A DNA stretch of 64,000 nucleotides from contig LUGG01000002.1 in NCBI GenBank assembly GCA_001683735.1, positions 558,001 to 622,000 on the forward strand, written 5' to 3'. Shown here piece after piece: positions 34,334 through 47,612 of this stretch. Origin of the DNA: Grifola frondosa (Eukaryota; Basidiomycota; Agaricomycetes; Polyporales; Grifolaceae). Position 1 is the stretch's first letter. The number at the start of each line of letters is the position of its first letter. Under the pieces are notes generated by a model. The model made no database searches, was not told the origin of the DNA, and was given only the letters and a program-made list of their open reading frames with translations. The translations under genes and the position numbers were made by a program.

Positions 34334-35606
34334 ATGCCAAATGCTGCCAACATGTTCATTGCGCGACGTTTTTTGTCGACTTCCCTCATAAGAGGACATG
34401 AAAATCCGCTGGTGAGCTAAATGTGAAGTCCCTCCACTATGCAACATTCCGCAGTTGCTAAACATGTAACGTTCGTTTAGGGCCTGCCGAATCGCTCAGC
34501 ACCACCACAAATGCCTCGAAGAGGAGGTCCCATTCAAAAGCGTTCATTGCCCCATGTCGGCAAGGTGCTAGCGGTGGCGAGTGGCAAAGGAGGGTGGGCA
34601 AGAGCACTGTAGCCGGTGAGACATATTACTCGCACGTACAACCTACCTAATCAATACTTCAGTGAACTTGGCATTCTCCCTTGCCCTACGTGGCAACGAC
34701 GCACTGGGGCGTCGGCCTCGAGTTGGGATACTTGATTTGGACATATTCGGTCCTTCAATTCCCAAATTAATGGCCCTCGAAAATGCGGACGAACCACGTC
34801 TTACGTCTGGTAAACTGTGTTTTCGTGATTACATAGCTCTTCTGACCTAAGTACACCCACTCAGCCGGAGCACTTATTCCATTGACCAATCACGGCTTGC
34901 CTTGCATGTCAATGGGTTTCCTTCTTCCTCGTGCCGCGAACTCTGAATCATCTGCGGACACCCCTGTTGTCTGGAGAGGACTCATGGTCCAAAAAGCCGT
35001 GCAGCAATTGTTGTTCGATGTGGACTGGCGTGACGGTGACGGAGGTCCCGGCCTTGATATCCTAGTCATCGATATGCCGCCCGGCACAGGTGACGTCCCA
35101 CTGACATTAGGTCAATTAGTCAATGTCGACGGTAGGATTGTGCATCATTCCCGGCGAGTACACTTATTCAAAGCTGAACTACAGGAGCCGTGATTGTGTC
35201 AACACCCCAAGACGTCGCCCTGACGGATGTTCGAAAAGGTGTTGCAATGTTCCAGAAAATATCCGTTCCTGTCCGTGCTGTCTCCTGCTTACTCGTCCAA
35301 GACATTGCTGAATTTGTCTTCGGTCAGATCATTGGACTTTTGCTCAACCAATCTTACTTCATTTGCCCTTCGTGCTCTACGCCTCACTACCTCTTCGGTT
35401 CTCCCGATTCTTTCCGGGCAACTGCCGGTCGTCTAGGAGTTGACATTCTTGGCGAGCTGCCCCTTGTGCCGGATGTCAGCGTAGGGGGAGATAAAGGAGT
35501 GCCCTTTGCCCTCATGAATGGGGAACAAACAGGCGAAAGTGGTGGGAAGGAGTGGAAGGAAACATTAGAAAACGCGACTGCAAAGGTTTGGCAGTTCTTG
35601 CAATGA
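34334..35606 (+). CDS. IND1: Mitochondrial P-loop Fe-S assembly factor IND1 (NUBPL)
   Basis: IND1 inserts Fe-S clusters into respiratory complex I. The first exon ([21 protein letters not shown], with an alternative ATG at 34352) looks like a mitochondrial presequence. After an intron (34413-34480) come [19 protein letters not shown] and [10 protein letters not shown], then the Walker A P-loop. A missing G at about 34592 breaks SGKGGVGKST; one G restores it. Then [26 protein letters not shown], an intron, [69 protein letters not shown] and, after an intron, [24 protein letters not shown]. The CPSC pair is the bridging cluster site. It converges with UTP22 at a distance of 144 bases. Confidence 0.9.
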
Positions 35607-35750
35607 TGACAACACGCGTACATTCGTCTCTGTCGCTTCAAACACGGCGAATGGATAACACAGATTGAAAGCATGTCCAACATGATATGAAAGCAAGATC
35701 GAAAGGATGCAAACTAAGGTACAGCTACTCTTGAACAATGATCTGCTTTA

Positions 35751-38700
35751 TCAGACCAGAACCCAACGCTCGATCTCATTCAGAATGGCACTCTCATTCA
35801 AGACTACCGATGACTTGTCTTTCGACTTTTCGTTGTTCTGTGCACACGGAAGTCAGCCAAGAGCCATGAGGACGTAATTTTGACGGACCTTTCCAGCAGG
35901 AACGCTAGAGAATCCGCCGAGCACCCTGAAAGGTTTGGCCTTTTGCAGAGTTGGATCCCATACTGCTCCGAATCGACATCCGCCAAGGGGGTCATGGAAC
36001 AGGACAAACGTATCCTTGTATATCCGCTGTGCAAAAGTCAGCAGCGGCGCTCGCTTAGATATCTCTGCGGTGCTAACCTTGAGGTCATTGTAAAGTAGCT
36101 GAGCCGGATCAAAACCGGGCAGAGCTGGGGGGCAGAACCTGCGTGCGAGCGCACGTTGGCGTACTTGCTCTTTTTTGCCCACACGGCTGGGTCAGCGCCG
36201 ACGTTCTGGTAGTATCGGGGAAGCACGGCGGGATCCATATCCACGAGGAAGTTGTAGTGCTCGACAGGATGAGCGAACAATGTCTACATTGCAATTAACG
36301 TCAGAGGATGAGACCGCCGCTGAAGCAACGACGAACCTTCACATCCAATCCACCGCCTTCCATATGTTGCAAACAACCCCAAGTCGCTTTGGCGATTGCT
36401 TGCACTCTGTGAGCGACGAGTACATCTGGGTTCGGCGACGTCCACACGTGGCCGTCTGGATCGAGCTCTGTTGCAACCGTCCACACACCGGATTTCGCAC
36501 CCGCAGTGACAGGCACGACGGGCTTGTCAGCGAGATCTGCATGCTCTGCACTTCCGTAGAGTGGAACCATCAAGCCTGTTGTCCAGTCCCAGTCTTTCAG
36601 AAACTCGACCACCTGAGCGAAACCGCGTTCCTTTGAGCTAGGGGAGCCGACTCTTGGATCCTTGGCGTTGCCGGCGGGGCCAAGGAAAATACTGGCGCAG
36701 AGTATTTCTACGACCTCCTCGCTTACATGACCATTTAAGAGCCAATGTGAGGCTAGCCATCGTTTCACCAGCCTCACCGTTCCGGCATACGCTGTAAAGC
36801 GATGACAAAGGGAAGCAATAGCACGATGGTGTCGAGGTGCATGGATAAATCGGCGAGTGTAAACCTCCCTAGCCTCCAAGGCTGCCCGTCGCTCCTTAAC
36901 TTCGAATCCTTCCGCTGTGCGTTTGAGGTGCTTTGGAACATGAGGCTGGTCATCAATGAGACGATCCAGTAGGACAGCCTCACGCTCGTGCCATATCCGA
37001 GCATGGAATATCCACCCCTCGGGCATTATGATTTCTAACAGTGCCTGATCCTGGATGTCCGAGGTGGTGATACCATCGCCAATGACCACGTTAGCCTTGA
37101 GACCTTTCACAGATCCCATCAATGCGGTGGCGATCCGTTCAAAAAAGGCCAGTTTGATCTTTTGGATGGCGCGTAGGTCGTCAGGCCATCGCCCCGATTT
37201 CTCGAACTCGATGACAACCTCCATAGGCTTTGAATATTGCGCACATGTTGGCAGACCGGATATGGAAGCAGCTGGGAGCGCCACAGGCACGAAAACGCTG
37301 GTATATCGAAGGGAGTCTTTGATCGGGCTGATATTCAAGATTGCAAGAGGTAAGTCTTTATCCAAGGCCTTGACTTGCTTCACGAAGCGGTCCAAAGCGG
37401 TCTGCGCAGCCTTGAACCCTGTTGACGCGTTGCCGGCCTGATACATTGCCGTAATAGATTCCGGAAGTTTGAGCATACCGTCGAATTGAGCTTGCCATGT
37501 GAGTACAGCATCGTCTGAGACACCGCAATGTCGCTTCAAGAGATATCGCATGATGGCGCACGGCACATGTGCTCGTTCGTCCAAATTCGTGACTTCCCAG
37601 ACGACACTCTCGGTAATGCTCCCGTCTTTGAAACGTCGCAATTCTGCTTTATCGCCCCAGAAGTCACGGAACTGCCCCGCAGCATCGCTGTCTTGTTCCT
37701 CCGCAGAAGGACCATGATCAACCAACCGGAAAGCATGTTCAGTATCCACAATGAGGCCAATGAAAATGACAGATGGGTAAGAAGGTTGCGCCTGTGAAGT
37801 GGGCCGTAACTGAGAGCTTGGGTGAAGAATGGCAATCGCCTTTGCCCGGTTGCCAAGACCGCGGCGAAGCGTTGATTCGAGGGTAGCTAGCAAAGCATTG
37901 TAAACGGAGCCGTGATCGGCAACCAACTGAGGTGATGCAGTGCGTAGTGCCGCCAAAGACAAATCGACTCTAGAGACATCAACCAAGGAATAAGAAAGTC
38001 ATCGTGCAAATATGCTGCTTGCAAACTGACCGAGCGATAATATCGAACCGCGTCGGGATGTCTCTAAGGTCCTTGAGAAATACAGATGCGAATGGTCCTC
38101 AGGATTGTCTAACGCCTCTAACGTCAATTTAGCGTCGTATCGCAACTGCAAAAAAAAAAAACTATTGACGACCATGCCACAGTTTGCTAGAGGGCCACTC
38201 ACCATATCAAGGGAGCTCAAAGGCACGTTAGCCAAGAGATTAACAGCTGAGACTGAGTCGACGAAGACAGCATCATGACTGCTGTAATCCTGGGGATCAA
38301 ACTAACTCCACCGACAATCAGAACATGCTAATAAGCCATACGAGTAGAAATGAAACACACTCGATTATTACCATCCTTCGTTTTCACGAATATGCGTTCT
38401 TGACTGAAGTCGTGCCTCGCTTCATGACAGACCGCGATCAACGACCTCTTCCATTATGTTCGATGAAATTTTGCGAACTCACCCAGAAAATCCAATGCAG
38501 CTTTGAACAATTGGTACGAACTGATTCCCTTCCCGAGAGGTTTTCTCTTCTTGGCAGACTTGGAGAATCCTGGACCAGAAGTCTCTTCGCCATTCACTAG
38601 CAGGTTGAGAATCTCCGCCCACCACGTCCCTTTCCCCTCAAAGCCTCGCACGCACAACTTGTTACCAACTCCGTATCCACGCTGATTCGACCAGACACGG

Positions 38701-39928
38701 AGCAATGCAAGTGCATCGCTGAAACATGCCACTTGCTCCTTCAAAGAGTGAATAGACAGCAGATGAGACTTGGGTGCGTGGAAAGCATGAGAGCTGAATT
38801 ATACAGCGGAGTAGGGATATCCTCCTTTGATTGGCCATCTGCTGCAGCGGCACGAAGATTGGATTTAGACGGAGAGAGGCGCTGAAGGGGAATGGGAGAA
38901 TTGGGTAGGAATGGTATGATGCGGATTTGGGCATTCAATTTGCCGAAATCATTTTGAGATCCATCTGCTGTCTCATTAACAAAGAGCCTCCATACCTCGA
39001 CAAGAAATGTAAGACGTACCTGATTTGGAACGAATTACGACTGTCGTAAGACGGGGATCACCAAGCGCAGATTCGTAGAACACTTCGACACCAAGCTCAG
39101 CGGCTTCGTCCATAAGCGCAGCGGCTATCACTGCCAAGTAGTATGCGCGCTTTTGGAAGAACCGACCATTACGATAGTCTTTTTCTTGAATGATGGTCTG
39201 CAATTACATTCTGTCAGACAGATCCCATGAAATAACATCCAACCAATAGTACGCACGTTAGGTATTTCTACAGCAACGTCTATACCAAAAGGGCTGCTGT
39301 CCTTGGCTTTCACGCTTGTCTTCGTAGCCCAACTACCTACGACCAAAATGTCACTCGGCTTTTCGAAGGCGACCTTCCAATTCGTATCTTCAGTGGGGTA
39401 TGGTGAAATGAATGGCACCGCTATACCCTTCTTCAGCAGGTCTCGAGAAGCAGAAACAGGATTCCTAGGTTGCTTAGCCGGGAGAGAATTGAGGAAGTTG
39501 TGTAAAGATAGAAGGAAATGCTCAAGACGCGCAACATGGCGTTGTTTCGGACGAATATTGGGGAGGAGCGCATCAATCTAAGACGATGTCAATCATTTTT
39601 TACACACACAATTACTACTAACGAGACCCACCTGCAGCTTGAATGAGCTCGATCTGTATAAATCTGTTGCATCTTTGATATTCCGGAGTTCCTCTCCAGT
39701 TGGAGGCTTCTTCGTGTGTGTTCCTTCTTGAGGAACTCGCCCTGCAACTGGCAAACCTCCATCTTCCTCCTCCTCATGATCATCAATCACACTATCCTCC
39801 TCTGCACCCTCGCCTTCCGAAACACCGGCACCCCCCGTATAATCCGGTTCGCCCGACTCTTCACTTTGGACCTGCCTCCTAGGGGATAGAACTTCCTTGT
39901 CTCTTTTTCGTTTTAGAGCCAGACCCAT
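35751..39928 (-). CDS. UTP22: U3 snoRNP-associated protein UTP22 (Nrap)
   Basis: UTP22 is a large subunit of the SSU processome and UTP-C complex in 18S rRNA maturation. The inferred start is MGLALKRKRDKEVLSPRR (39928), followed by an acidic stretch (DDHEEEEDGG) and many exons. Nrap-type blocks seen are FEKPSDILVVGSWATKT, FGIDVAVEIP, NGRFFQKRAYYLAVIAAAL, ALALLRVWSNQRGYG, ALDFLARHDFSQERIFVKTKDG, VDSVSAVNLLANVPLSSLDM, then a 561-codon open stretch with RDFWGDKAELRRFKDGSITESVVWE. It continues HHRAIASLCHRFTAYAGTVRLVKRWLASH and ends near DPLGGCRFGAVWDP and ILNEIERWVLV (stop 35751-35753). About 1,150 residues are expected. One A appears missing at 38770 (HPKSHLL restored). Nucleotidyltransferase-like folds are present, but the protein is thought inactive as an enzyme. 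Confidence 0.9.
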
Positions 39929-40755
39929 TTCAATGTAAGCGCAAAACAATCCAAGCAGTTGAACGAGCGCTCGGGCCTTGTGCGGTCGAAAGAGAGAATT
40001 TTGTGCACGTGACGTGAAATTTCGACCGGCTGTCATCGGCGCGACGGTACCTGCAGTAGATCTGAGATTATGTGACAGAAGGCGGGAGACTCTCACTCGC
40101 TAATCCTGATTCCTGACCAGTTACTTTACTTGCCTATAATATATCGCCGTTCACCACTACGGATGTTTTCAAACTCTCTTGCGCTGGTTTTGCGCACGAC
40201 CTATGAGAACCAGCTTTTTCCGATCAGCAATATTTACAGAAATAGGTATGTTTCCGTTCGGCTAGACTTTGTACTCGACGACTCACTTCATGTCTCAAGA
40301 AGAATATGTTGTTATCTAAGACAGCAGTCCTCACGCATCCGCGCGATAGGTCGTTCAATGTGCATGCTCAATGCGAGCTTCAGGGATGTACAGCTACGAC
40401 CAATGCTCGCCAACGTTGATCAAAACATTCCATACTGACTTATACTGGATCAATATGACGCACGAGTCGCAGTTCCGCAGATGTAGCCCTGTGTTCTTCA
40501 GAAAACGATGTGTCACAGTTGCCACACCCGTGGCGAAAACAGGGTACCGGGCTTCAGATTTGAGCTTATGTTCCCAGTGGCGGCTCCCAGTTTTCCATTG
40601 CACTATTTCCAGTGGCTTGCTCGAGTCGAACCATCGTGGAAGCATGTTGCTTTTAGATCTGGACGCTATTGCCCCCGCACTTCGTTTCCTCCTATCTTAA
40701 TCACAGGTCTTCCAGTATTTAGAGGCTCGTCCAGTTGTCTCTTCATTCTCTGAAC
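39929..40755. other. Divergent intergenic region
   Basis: It separates UTP22 from the RTA1-like gene. Frames of about 100 codons exist (for example at 40130 and 40371), but none shows family motifs. I see promoters' space only. Confidence 0.35.
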
Positions 40756-42245
40756 ATGGCTCCTTCCAACGCGACGGGTGCCTACTATCTCCCCATTCCA
40801 TATGCTTTATTCTGACTTTCTCGACGCAGTGCTTGCATCCATAAAGGATGAGATGGATTCTCCATATAACTATGTTCCTACGGAATGGATCTGCATCTTA
40901 TTCATCGTTCTCTTTGGGTTGTCCACCGGTGTGTCTCCCTTCAATAAGCAGGAGGAATTCTCGTCAAATTTATCCTCGTCCCACAGCAATTCATGTAGTG
41001 CAGAGTTTTTGTAGTCGTCTCTGGTGGCTTTTCGGAACTGCAGTTCTTGCTGGAATTGCAGAGGTGATCGGATGGAGTGGGAGATTATGGTCCAGCTTGA
41101 ATCCTCCTCTTTTGGATCCTTTCCTCATGCAGTGGGTAATTATTATCTCCGATGATGTATTCCTTCAATACGAGGTGCATAGGATTACGACTACTATTAT
41201 TGCGCCGACACCCCTTGTTGCAGCCAACTTCGTAATCCTGGGCCAAATAACTCGTCGCCTCGGTCAGAACTACAGCCGTCTGAGTGCTACGTGGTGTACG
41301 TTGCATCTTCACCGCTCTCAGCTTTTTTCTTAAAGTAACAATCCAGATACCATCGTATTCGGCTCATGTGTAAGTCGAACGCACTCGTCCTCCGCTGTAC
41401 TCATCGTCTCGGCCAGGATATCATTGCACTGGTCATCCAGGCGGTCGGCGGCGCAAAGGCCTCTGTCGCAGTAGAGAACGGCAACGATCCTGGACCGGTG
41501 AGCGTCATGCACGCACAGCATCGTTCTAGGATGCTGAAACATTAACCCATCGATCAGGGTGGTCATATCATGTTGGCCGGTATAGCCTTCCAGCTGGGTG
41601 CATGCACTAAACTTCTCGGAAATTACTTGATGAACTTACATACTCTATCGTCAGCTGCAATCTCAATTTATATGATCCTTGCCGCTGAATTCCTACTGCG
41701 GTACACCTTCGACAAACCAGTGCGCCATAATTCGCAGGCCCATATGCGGGCCTACAAAATGGACAGGAACGTGAAGCTCATGATCTTTGGCCTCGCGTTT
41801 AGTAGTACAGTCATTTTTATCCGGTATGTCTGCACAAATAAGTTCGTCTCCGTGCCCTTATATATTTGCTCTCGAGCAGATCAGTGTATCGAACAGCGGT
41901 ATGCACGAAACCCCAATTTACGCCGGCATTTGCTAATGCAAATTTCAAGGAATTGACTGATGGCTGGAGCGGTCGGATCATCTCCACGCAGGTCTACTTC
42001 AGTGTGTCGCCTTCACTGGACCCTTTGCACGTGTTGACATTATTTTCACTCTACTAGATGTTCTCGATGGCGCAATGATCGTCCTCGCCATGGTCTCACT
42101 AAATCTCTTTCATCCTGGCTGGCTTCTGGGCACAGCGAATAAGTGGAACAACAATATTCCCATGTATGACATGGAGATCAGCGACGACGCGGAGGAGCGC
42201 ACACTCTCCGATGTCCTGCCATTCAAAAAGGAAGAAATTTCTTAA
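40756..42245 (+). CDS. RTA1-like lipid-translocating exporter family protein
   Basis: Seven-helix fungal membrane proteins of this family are linked to resistance to toxic lipids and sterol drugs. The start MAPSNATGAYYLPIPYA (40756) is followed by a frame change, intron or error, then YNYVPTEWICILFIVLFGLST (helix 1). Next come IHVVQSFCSRLWWLFGTAVLAGIAEVIGWSGR (helix 2), TTTIIAPTPLVAANFVILGQ with the conserved family P/L-rich motif, and RRLGQNYSRLSA. GGHIMLAGIAFQLGA, FLLRYTFDKP, MIFGLAFSSTVIFIR and VLDGAMIVLAMVSLNLFHPGW follow. The tail ends in acidic residues at 42245. Introns include about 40930-40984 and 41129-41190. Substrate is not predictable. Confidence 0.75.
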
Positions 42246-43097
42246 CGCTGAGCCTCCCTTCTCTATCTTCCCGCTTCTCTATCTTCCCGCTACATGTCCG
42301 TGTCATATATCTATTCGTATGGAAAGTCCTAGTATTACAAAGCTATTCTTAGGAACACTCGAACTGGCTCGCTAGTGCTGTATCGTTCTCACATTTGTTT
42401 CCCACCGGATGAATATGTTCAATTATTGTGATACCGCCATCCTGTCAGTTCATATATTTATCCATGTAAATTTCTTTCCAATCTGGCCGTGTCGGTAGTC
42501 ATTGGATTATCTTGACCATCTTGACCTATTATCGCTGACATGTCAATGGGGTTCTGAATCTGAATTTCTCAAGCATCGACATCAAGGGCTGCACACAAGA
42601 GGGCGCATGTCATCGCCTGAGGGCAAAATAGCGATAGTAAAGTCTATCAAAGGCTGCCTCCCAGACCGAAGCATTAATGCAAGCTTGTACGGCTGTCAAT
42701 GCAAGAGCATCTGAAGCAAACTGTACTTCCTAGAGAAGTGTTTATTGTACGTGAGAATGCCCAGTTTTACGCATCATGTTCGGGCGGCCGTTAGCTGTCA
42801 TGCAAGGGTTAGGAGCAAGCCTAACGGACCGTGACACTCACATCATTGAAACCAACAAACACAATGTCCAGTGGAATATGATAGGTTTTGTAAGGATACA
42901 ATTAATGCGACCGCGTGTATAGGAAACACTGAGCAAAAATGCTGATATAAAGCTGAACAATTGTGCGATGTGGGATGCGGAATGAATGCTGTGAACCTGT
43001 AAATGAGTAGAATAGTAGCATGTTTCGGTTTGAGGGAGACCTCGCACGAGACTTGTGGTGGGAGTGGAAGGGCCACCGCAAACTAGAGACGTGCCCG
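42246..43097. other. Intergenic, nothing recognised
   Basis: This is the tail-to-tail space between the RTA1-like gene and the E2 gene. Short frames only, with no RNA gene or repeat seen. Confidence 0.4.
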
Positions 43098-44222
<1,125 letters not shown>

Positions 44223-44482
44223 TATGGGCGTTTGGTGGTGGTGGTCGGTGAGTGAGTGGATAAACAAACTACTGGACTTGCCACAGTGCCGTCGGCGTTG
44301 TTTACGGCATTCTCTCGGCGCACGTGACTGGGCGGTGACCAAAGCTGACTCGTCCGTCGCGCACTTATTGCACATCCAGCAGCTTCCAGCACGGGTGTCT
44401 TCCAGCTCATGACCTCTCGGCCTCACACCTTAACATGATCACTCGAATATCGGCTCAAGTCTAATTATTTAATCATCCTTTC

Positions 44483-46010
44483 ATGTTTGGAGAGCACGAA
44501 TCCGAAAGCCCCCGCGTTCCCAGCCCATGGGATCCCTTCCTACCTTCACCCCCAGCGAGGCCTCCTCACAGCTCAGCAAGTCGCTCCAGAATGGCGTACC
44601 GAAGCTAGCTCCAGAAGTCGAAGAGGTAATAGCACACCAGCCATGCGTTTACCGTTGCTCACCATCCAGCAGGGAAACGTCGAGTACAAGCTTAAGCTTA
44701 CTCACATCTCGCCCGCCCGCTTCGCGCGCCTCGTCACACAGTTGAAATGGCGCCTCCTCGAGGGCGGCGGCCAGGCCTACTATGAGATTGGCGTCGCTGA
44801 CTGTGGCGCCCTCATTGGTCTCTCGCGGGCCGACCTCGAAGAGTCTCTGGAGACCCTCGAGATGATGGCCGGAGAAATCGGTGCGTCCGTTATCGTAGTG
44901 AAGGAGATCGAAGTGCCCCAGGCAATGGTCGCGCTCGCCGACAAGGAGAGTGGCTACACCGACCCAGAAACTGGGGACTGGACACGGAAAATGAAGAAGA
45001 GAACGGGTATCATGACCGACGGGGACTACTCGACCACCACCACTGAAACTGAAACCGAGCTCTCGACAGCAGACCTGACCGACTTTGACGATTTCGTTTC
45101 GTCATGTTCTAGCTTACAGACTCCAGCAGACCCCACTTTTATTGCCCCGTTCCCCTTGTACCCCACGATCTACTCGTGCCACCCGCCGCATTCCAACCCT
45201 ACACGTCCGACCGCGCAATCCTCGCCATTTATATCCCCCATAGACGACGACCTTGCGCTATTCTCTATGGAGCCTGAACCCGCACATCGCGACGATGCGG
45301 ATGACGAACTCGAGAGCGAGCTAGAGCCCACTAGCCGCCCAAGTTTCTCCGGGCTCGAGATCTCGTCAGTTTACAAACCGCGGCCTGTCCGCAGACGCGT
45401 ACACCCAATCGCCGCTACGCCTTCTGCCGCGCTTGGTGCCCCACAGGGCAGGCACAACAAGCGTTTACTCAAGAATAAAGAGAAGAAGGTCCAGCCGTGG
45501 CACCACAGCCCATCGAAAGGTGTTATTCCCCCTGCTGTCACAGGTCTTGCGGCACACAAGGATGAGAGGACGCATCAACGGCGTCTTGCACGTGATAAAA
45601 GACGCGAGGAGAAGAGGAAGGCGTTACTCGCGTATGCCGGCGCCCAGGGCGAGGAACCGCCGATGGGGCAGGATGCAGGTGGTACGCCTGCTTCCGAGAT
45701 AGATCTGGGGAGCTCCGTAGAGCTTCGCTTGACCAGCGTGTCGTTTGCCGCTGTCGAGATTGAGGTCGAGGAAGGTGCTGCAGAGCTAGTGTCAGAGCTG
45801 GACGCTCTCCATGTGGCGGTGCAGGCTTCCGTCGATCTTGTGGAGAATGTAACCTCAAGTCCTCTGGCACAGGATAAAGTGCTCCCTGAACCAACTGTCG
45901 GAACACAGGAGAAGGAGCGGGAGCCGCGCTTGATCGTCGAGGCGCTGGTTGTCCGGAAGATGTCTCTGGAGGAGGCGTATTTAGATTTCGGAGGGTTCTC
46001 TTTGGTATGA
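44483..46010 (+). CDS. Conserved basidiomycete protein resembling the GTPBP1/2 N-terminal region, no GTPase domain
   Basis: The first exon from ATG 44483 (MFGEHESESPRVPSPWDP) ends at APEVEE before an intron (44624-44667). One extra C at 44549-44553 is needed to keep the frame. The core follows: VEYKLKLTHISPARFARLV, LKWRLLEGGGQAYYEIGVAD, GALIGLSRADLEESLETLEMMAGEIGASVIVVKEIEV. This is the N-terminal module of GTPBP1/2-like GTPases. Instead of a G domain there is an acidic, Ser/Thr-rich middle (about 45000-45350), a basic segment (HNKRLLKNKEKK, RRLARDKRREEKRKALL) and a conserved-looking end LIVEALVVRKMSLEEAYLDFGGFSLV. From the intron onward one frame is open to 46010. The role is unknown, and RNA or translation-linked binding is a guess. 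Confidence 0.5.
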
Positions 46011-47612
46011 GTCCTTATATGACAGTATTTCCTCACGTCCGGTATCATGTACTGCTATACTTAACTTTTCGACTTTGCACGCGACCATATAGCATGATAT
46101 CGAACGATGCTATATCATTAACAAGACCCCGAGGCACCAATAGGCGTTGGCCGGGAGGACGTAAGTGCACGAGATGGAGAAGTCGAAGGGGAGTGCAAAC
46201 TCGATATTTTCGCGGAACGGCGGAATCATCTGATTTCACGGGTGAACTTCGCGAGAATCATCCAGCATGGCGATGATGGTTGTGGCGTTTGCAAAATTGG
46301 TGGACCGCGCAGTAATGGTTGGTGAGATGGAGAAAGAGCCACGAATTCGTCAATATTTATCGACGTTCGTGGCGGTAGTCGAGTATAATGCAAATGCGAA
46401 TCATCATGGCATGAATGGCCAGTCCTGCATGTGAGTACGTGGACGTCTTGGAGTGTTCGTGAAGTGTAGGATGGCGTAAGAGATCTTCGGAGAGTTGGAT
46501 GCAGTGAGATAACGTTTCTGGACGCTATCTCTCACCAATGGCAAAGGGTGTAAAAACAGTTCGTGGGTAGAAGGCGATCTCGGAGAGAATACGGTGCGCA
46601 GCTAGAGTTTTCGGGAGCTATGGAAGACCGGAGACCTACCCGAGGACCGCAGAAACAAAGTGCTCGATTGGCATGACTTCAAAATACAAAGAGCTCGGGG
46701 AAGACAGCGGGGAACAGAGCAAGAGAAAGACGGGAGTTCTACTCCGCGGTGACGAATAAAGAAGAGGTGTTCACAAGGTAATACATACATATGGAGTCTG
46801 AATATTGAGATGGAGCATAGCGAGAATGACACATTCTGCTCAGGAGGAACAACGTGTCTGTCGAGATGATAGCTTCGTGGGCGCGTCGGGTGGTCAGGAA
46901 CATGAAAGTTGATGAATCCCTGAGATCCGACAAGTCGATATCGGGCATAGACTGGAATAAACCGTAGCGTTTCCTAGATTAATAATATTCATAGCTAGTC
47001 CGCGCAGGAGTCGTGGCCGCGTGTACAATAACTCTAAGAATGATAGCAAGGGAGATGCGTGCACCGATGAGAGTAGCTGACTGAAGCTGAGGTGGCTGAG
47101 GAGGGAACACAGCGACGCGCTTATCGTCGGGCACGTGATTCGAACCAGATTGGGAAGTCGCGCCAAATGAGCGGTGCTAACCGCGTCAAGATTGATCTCA
47201 GTGTGCCAGTGTGTCCTAACGGTGTTCACCGTGTCTGCTCTTGCTCTGCTGCCTCTCGCTGCTTTGTTTCTCCCAGCGACGGCCAGCACGCAGGATACCC
47301 TTCATCCCCTCGCACGCCTCCGAAGTTTTGACGACTGCTCTTCCCTGTAGACCCAGCTGACACCTGTCTAATTGCGTCAGCTTCATACTCGGTCCTTCCC
47401 ACCTTTTCCCTCTATCATTCTCTCCGCTACCTCACCCGAATTTCTCAATCTGTCCACCTCCATATATCCTCTTCTCGCCACGCTTCTGTCTGCCCCACCC
47501 CTCGGCGTTCTCTGCGCAGCTACCGCTACTACTACTCCCACTCATTTCCACCCATCCCACGCCCGACGCGCCTCTATATCTCATCCTGTCTACTGGTTTC
47601 TCTTGGCATGAA
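46011..47612. other. Long intergenic region, nothing recognised
   Basis: Frames up to 131 codons occur (46894-47289 minus) without family motifs. The last 250 bases before 47613 are pyrimidine-rich (CTCTATCATTCTCTCC...), as in many fungal promoters, and probably serve the OPT gene. Confidence 0.4.

Noticed and set aside
39929..40096. N-terminal extension of UTP22 to an upstream ATG at 40096
   Set aside because: The added residues have no resemblance to the family, while the downstream MGLALKRKRD start fits.
44487..44667. Reading the GTPBP-like gene as one continuous frame from 44487 without intron
   Set aside because: It ignores a GT-AG intron and gives an N-terminus unlike relatives; the 44483 start with one C restored and the intron removed fits better.
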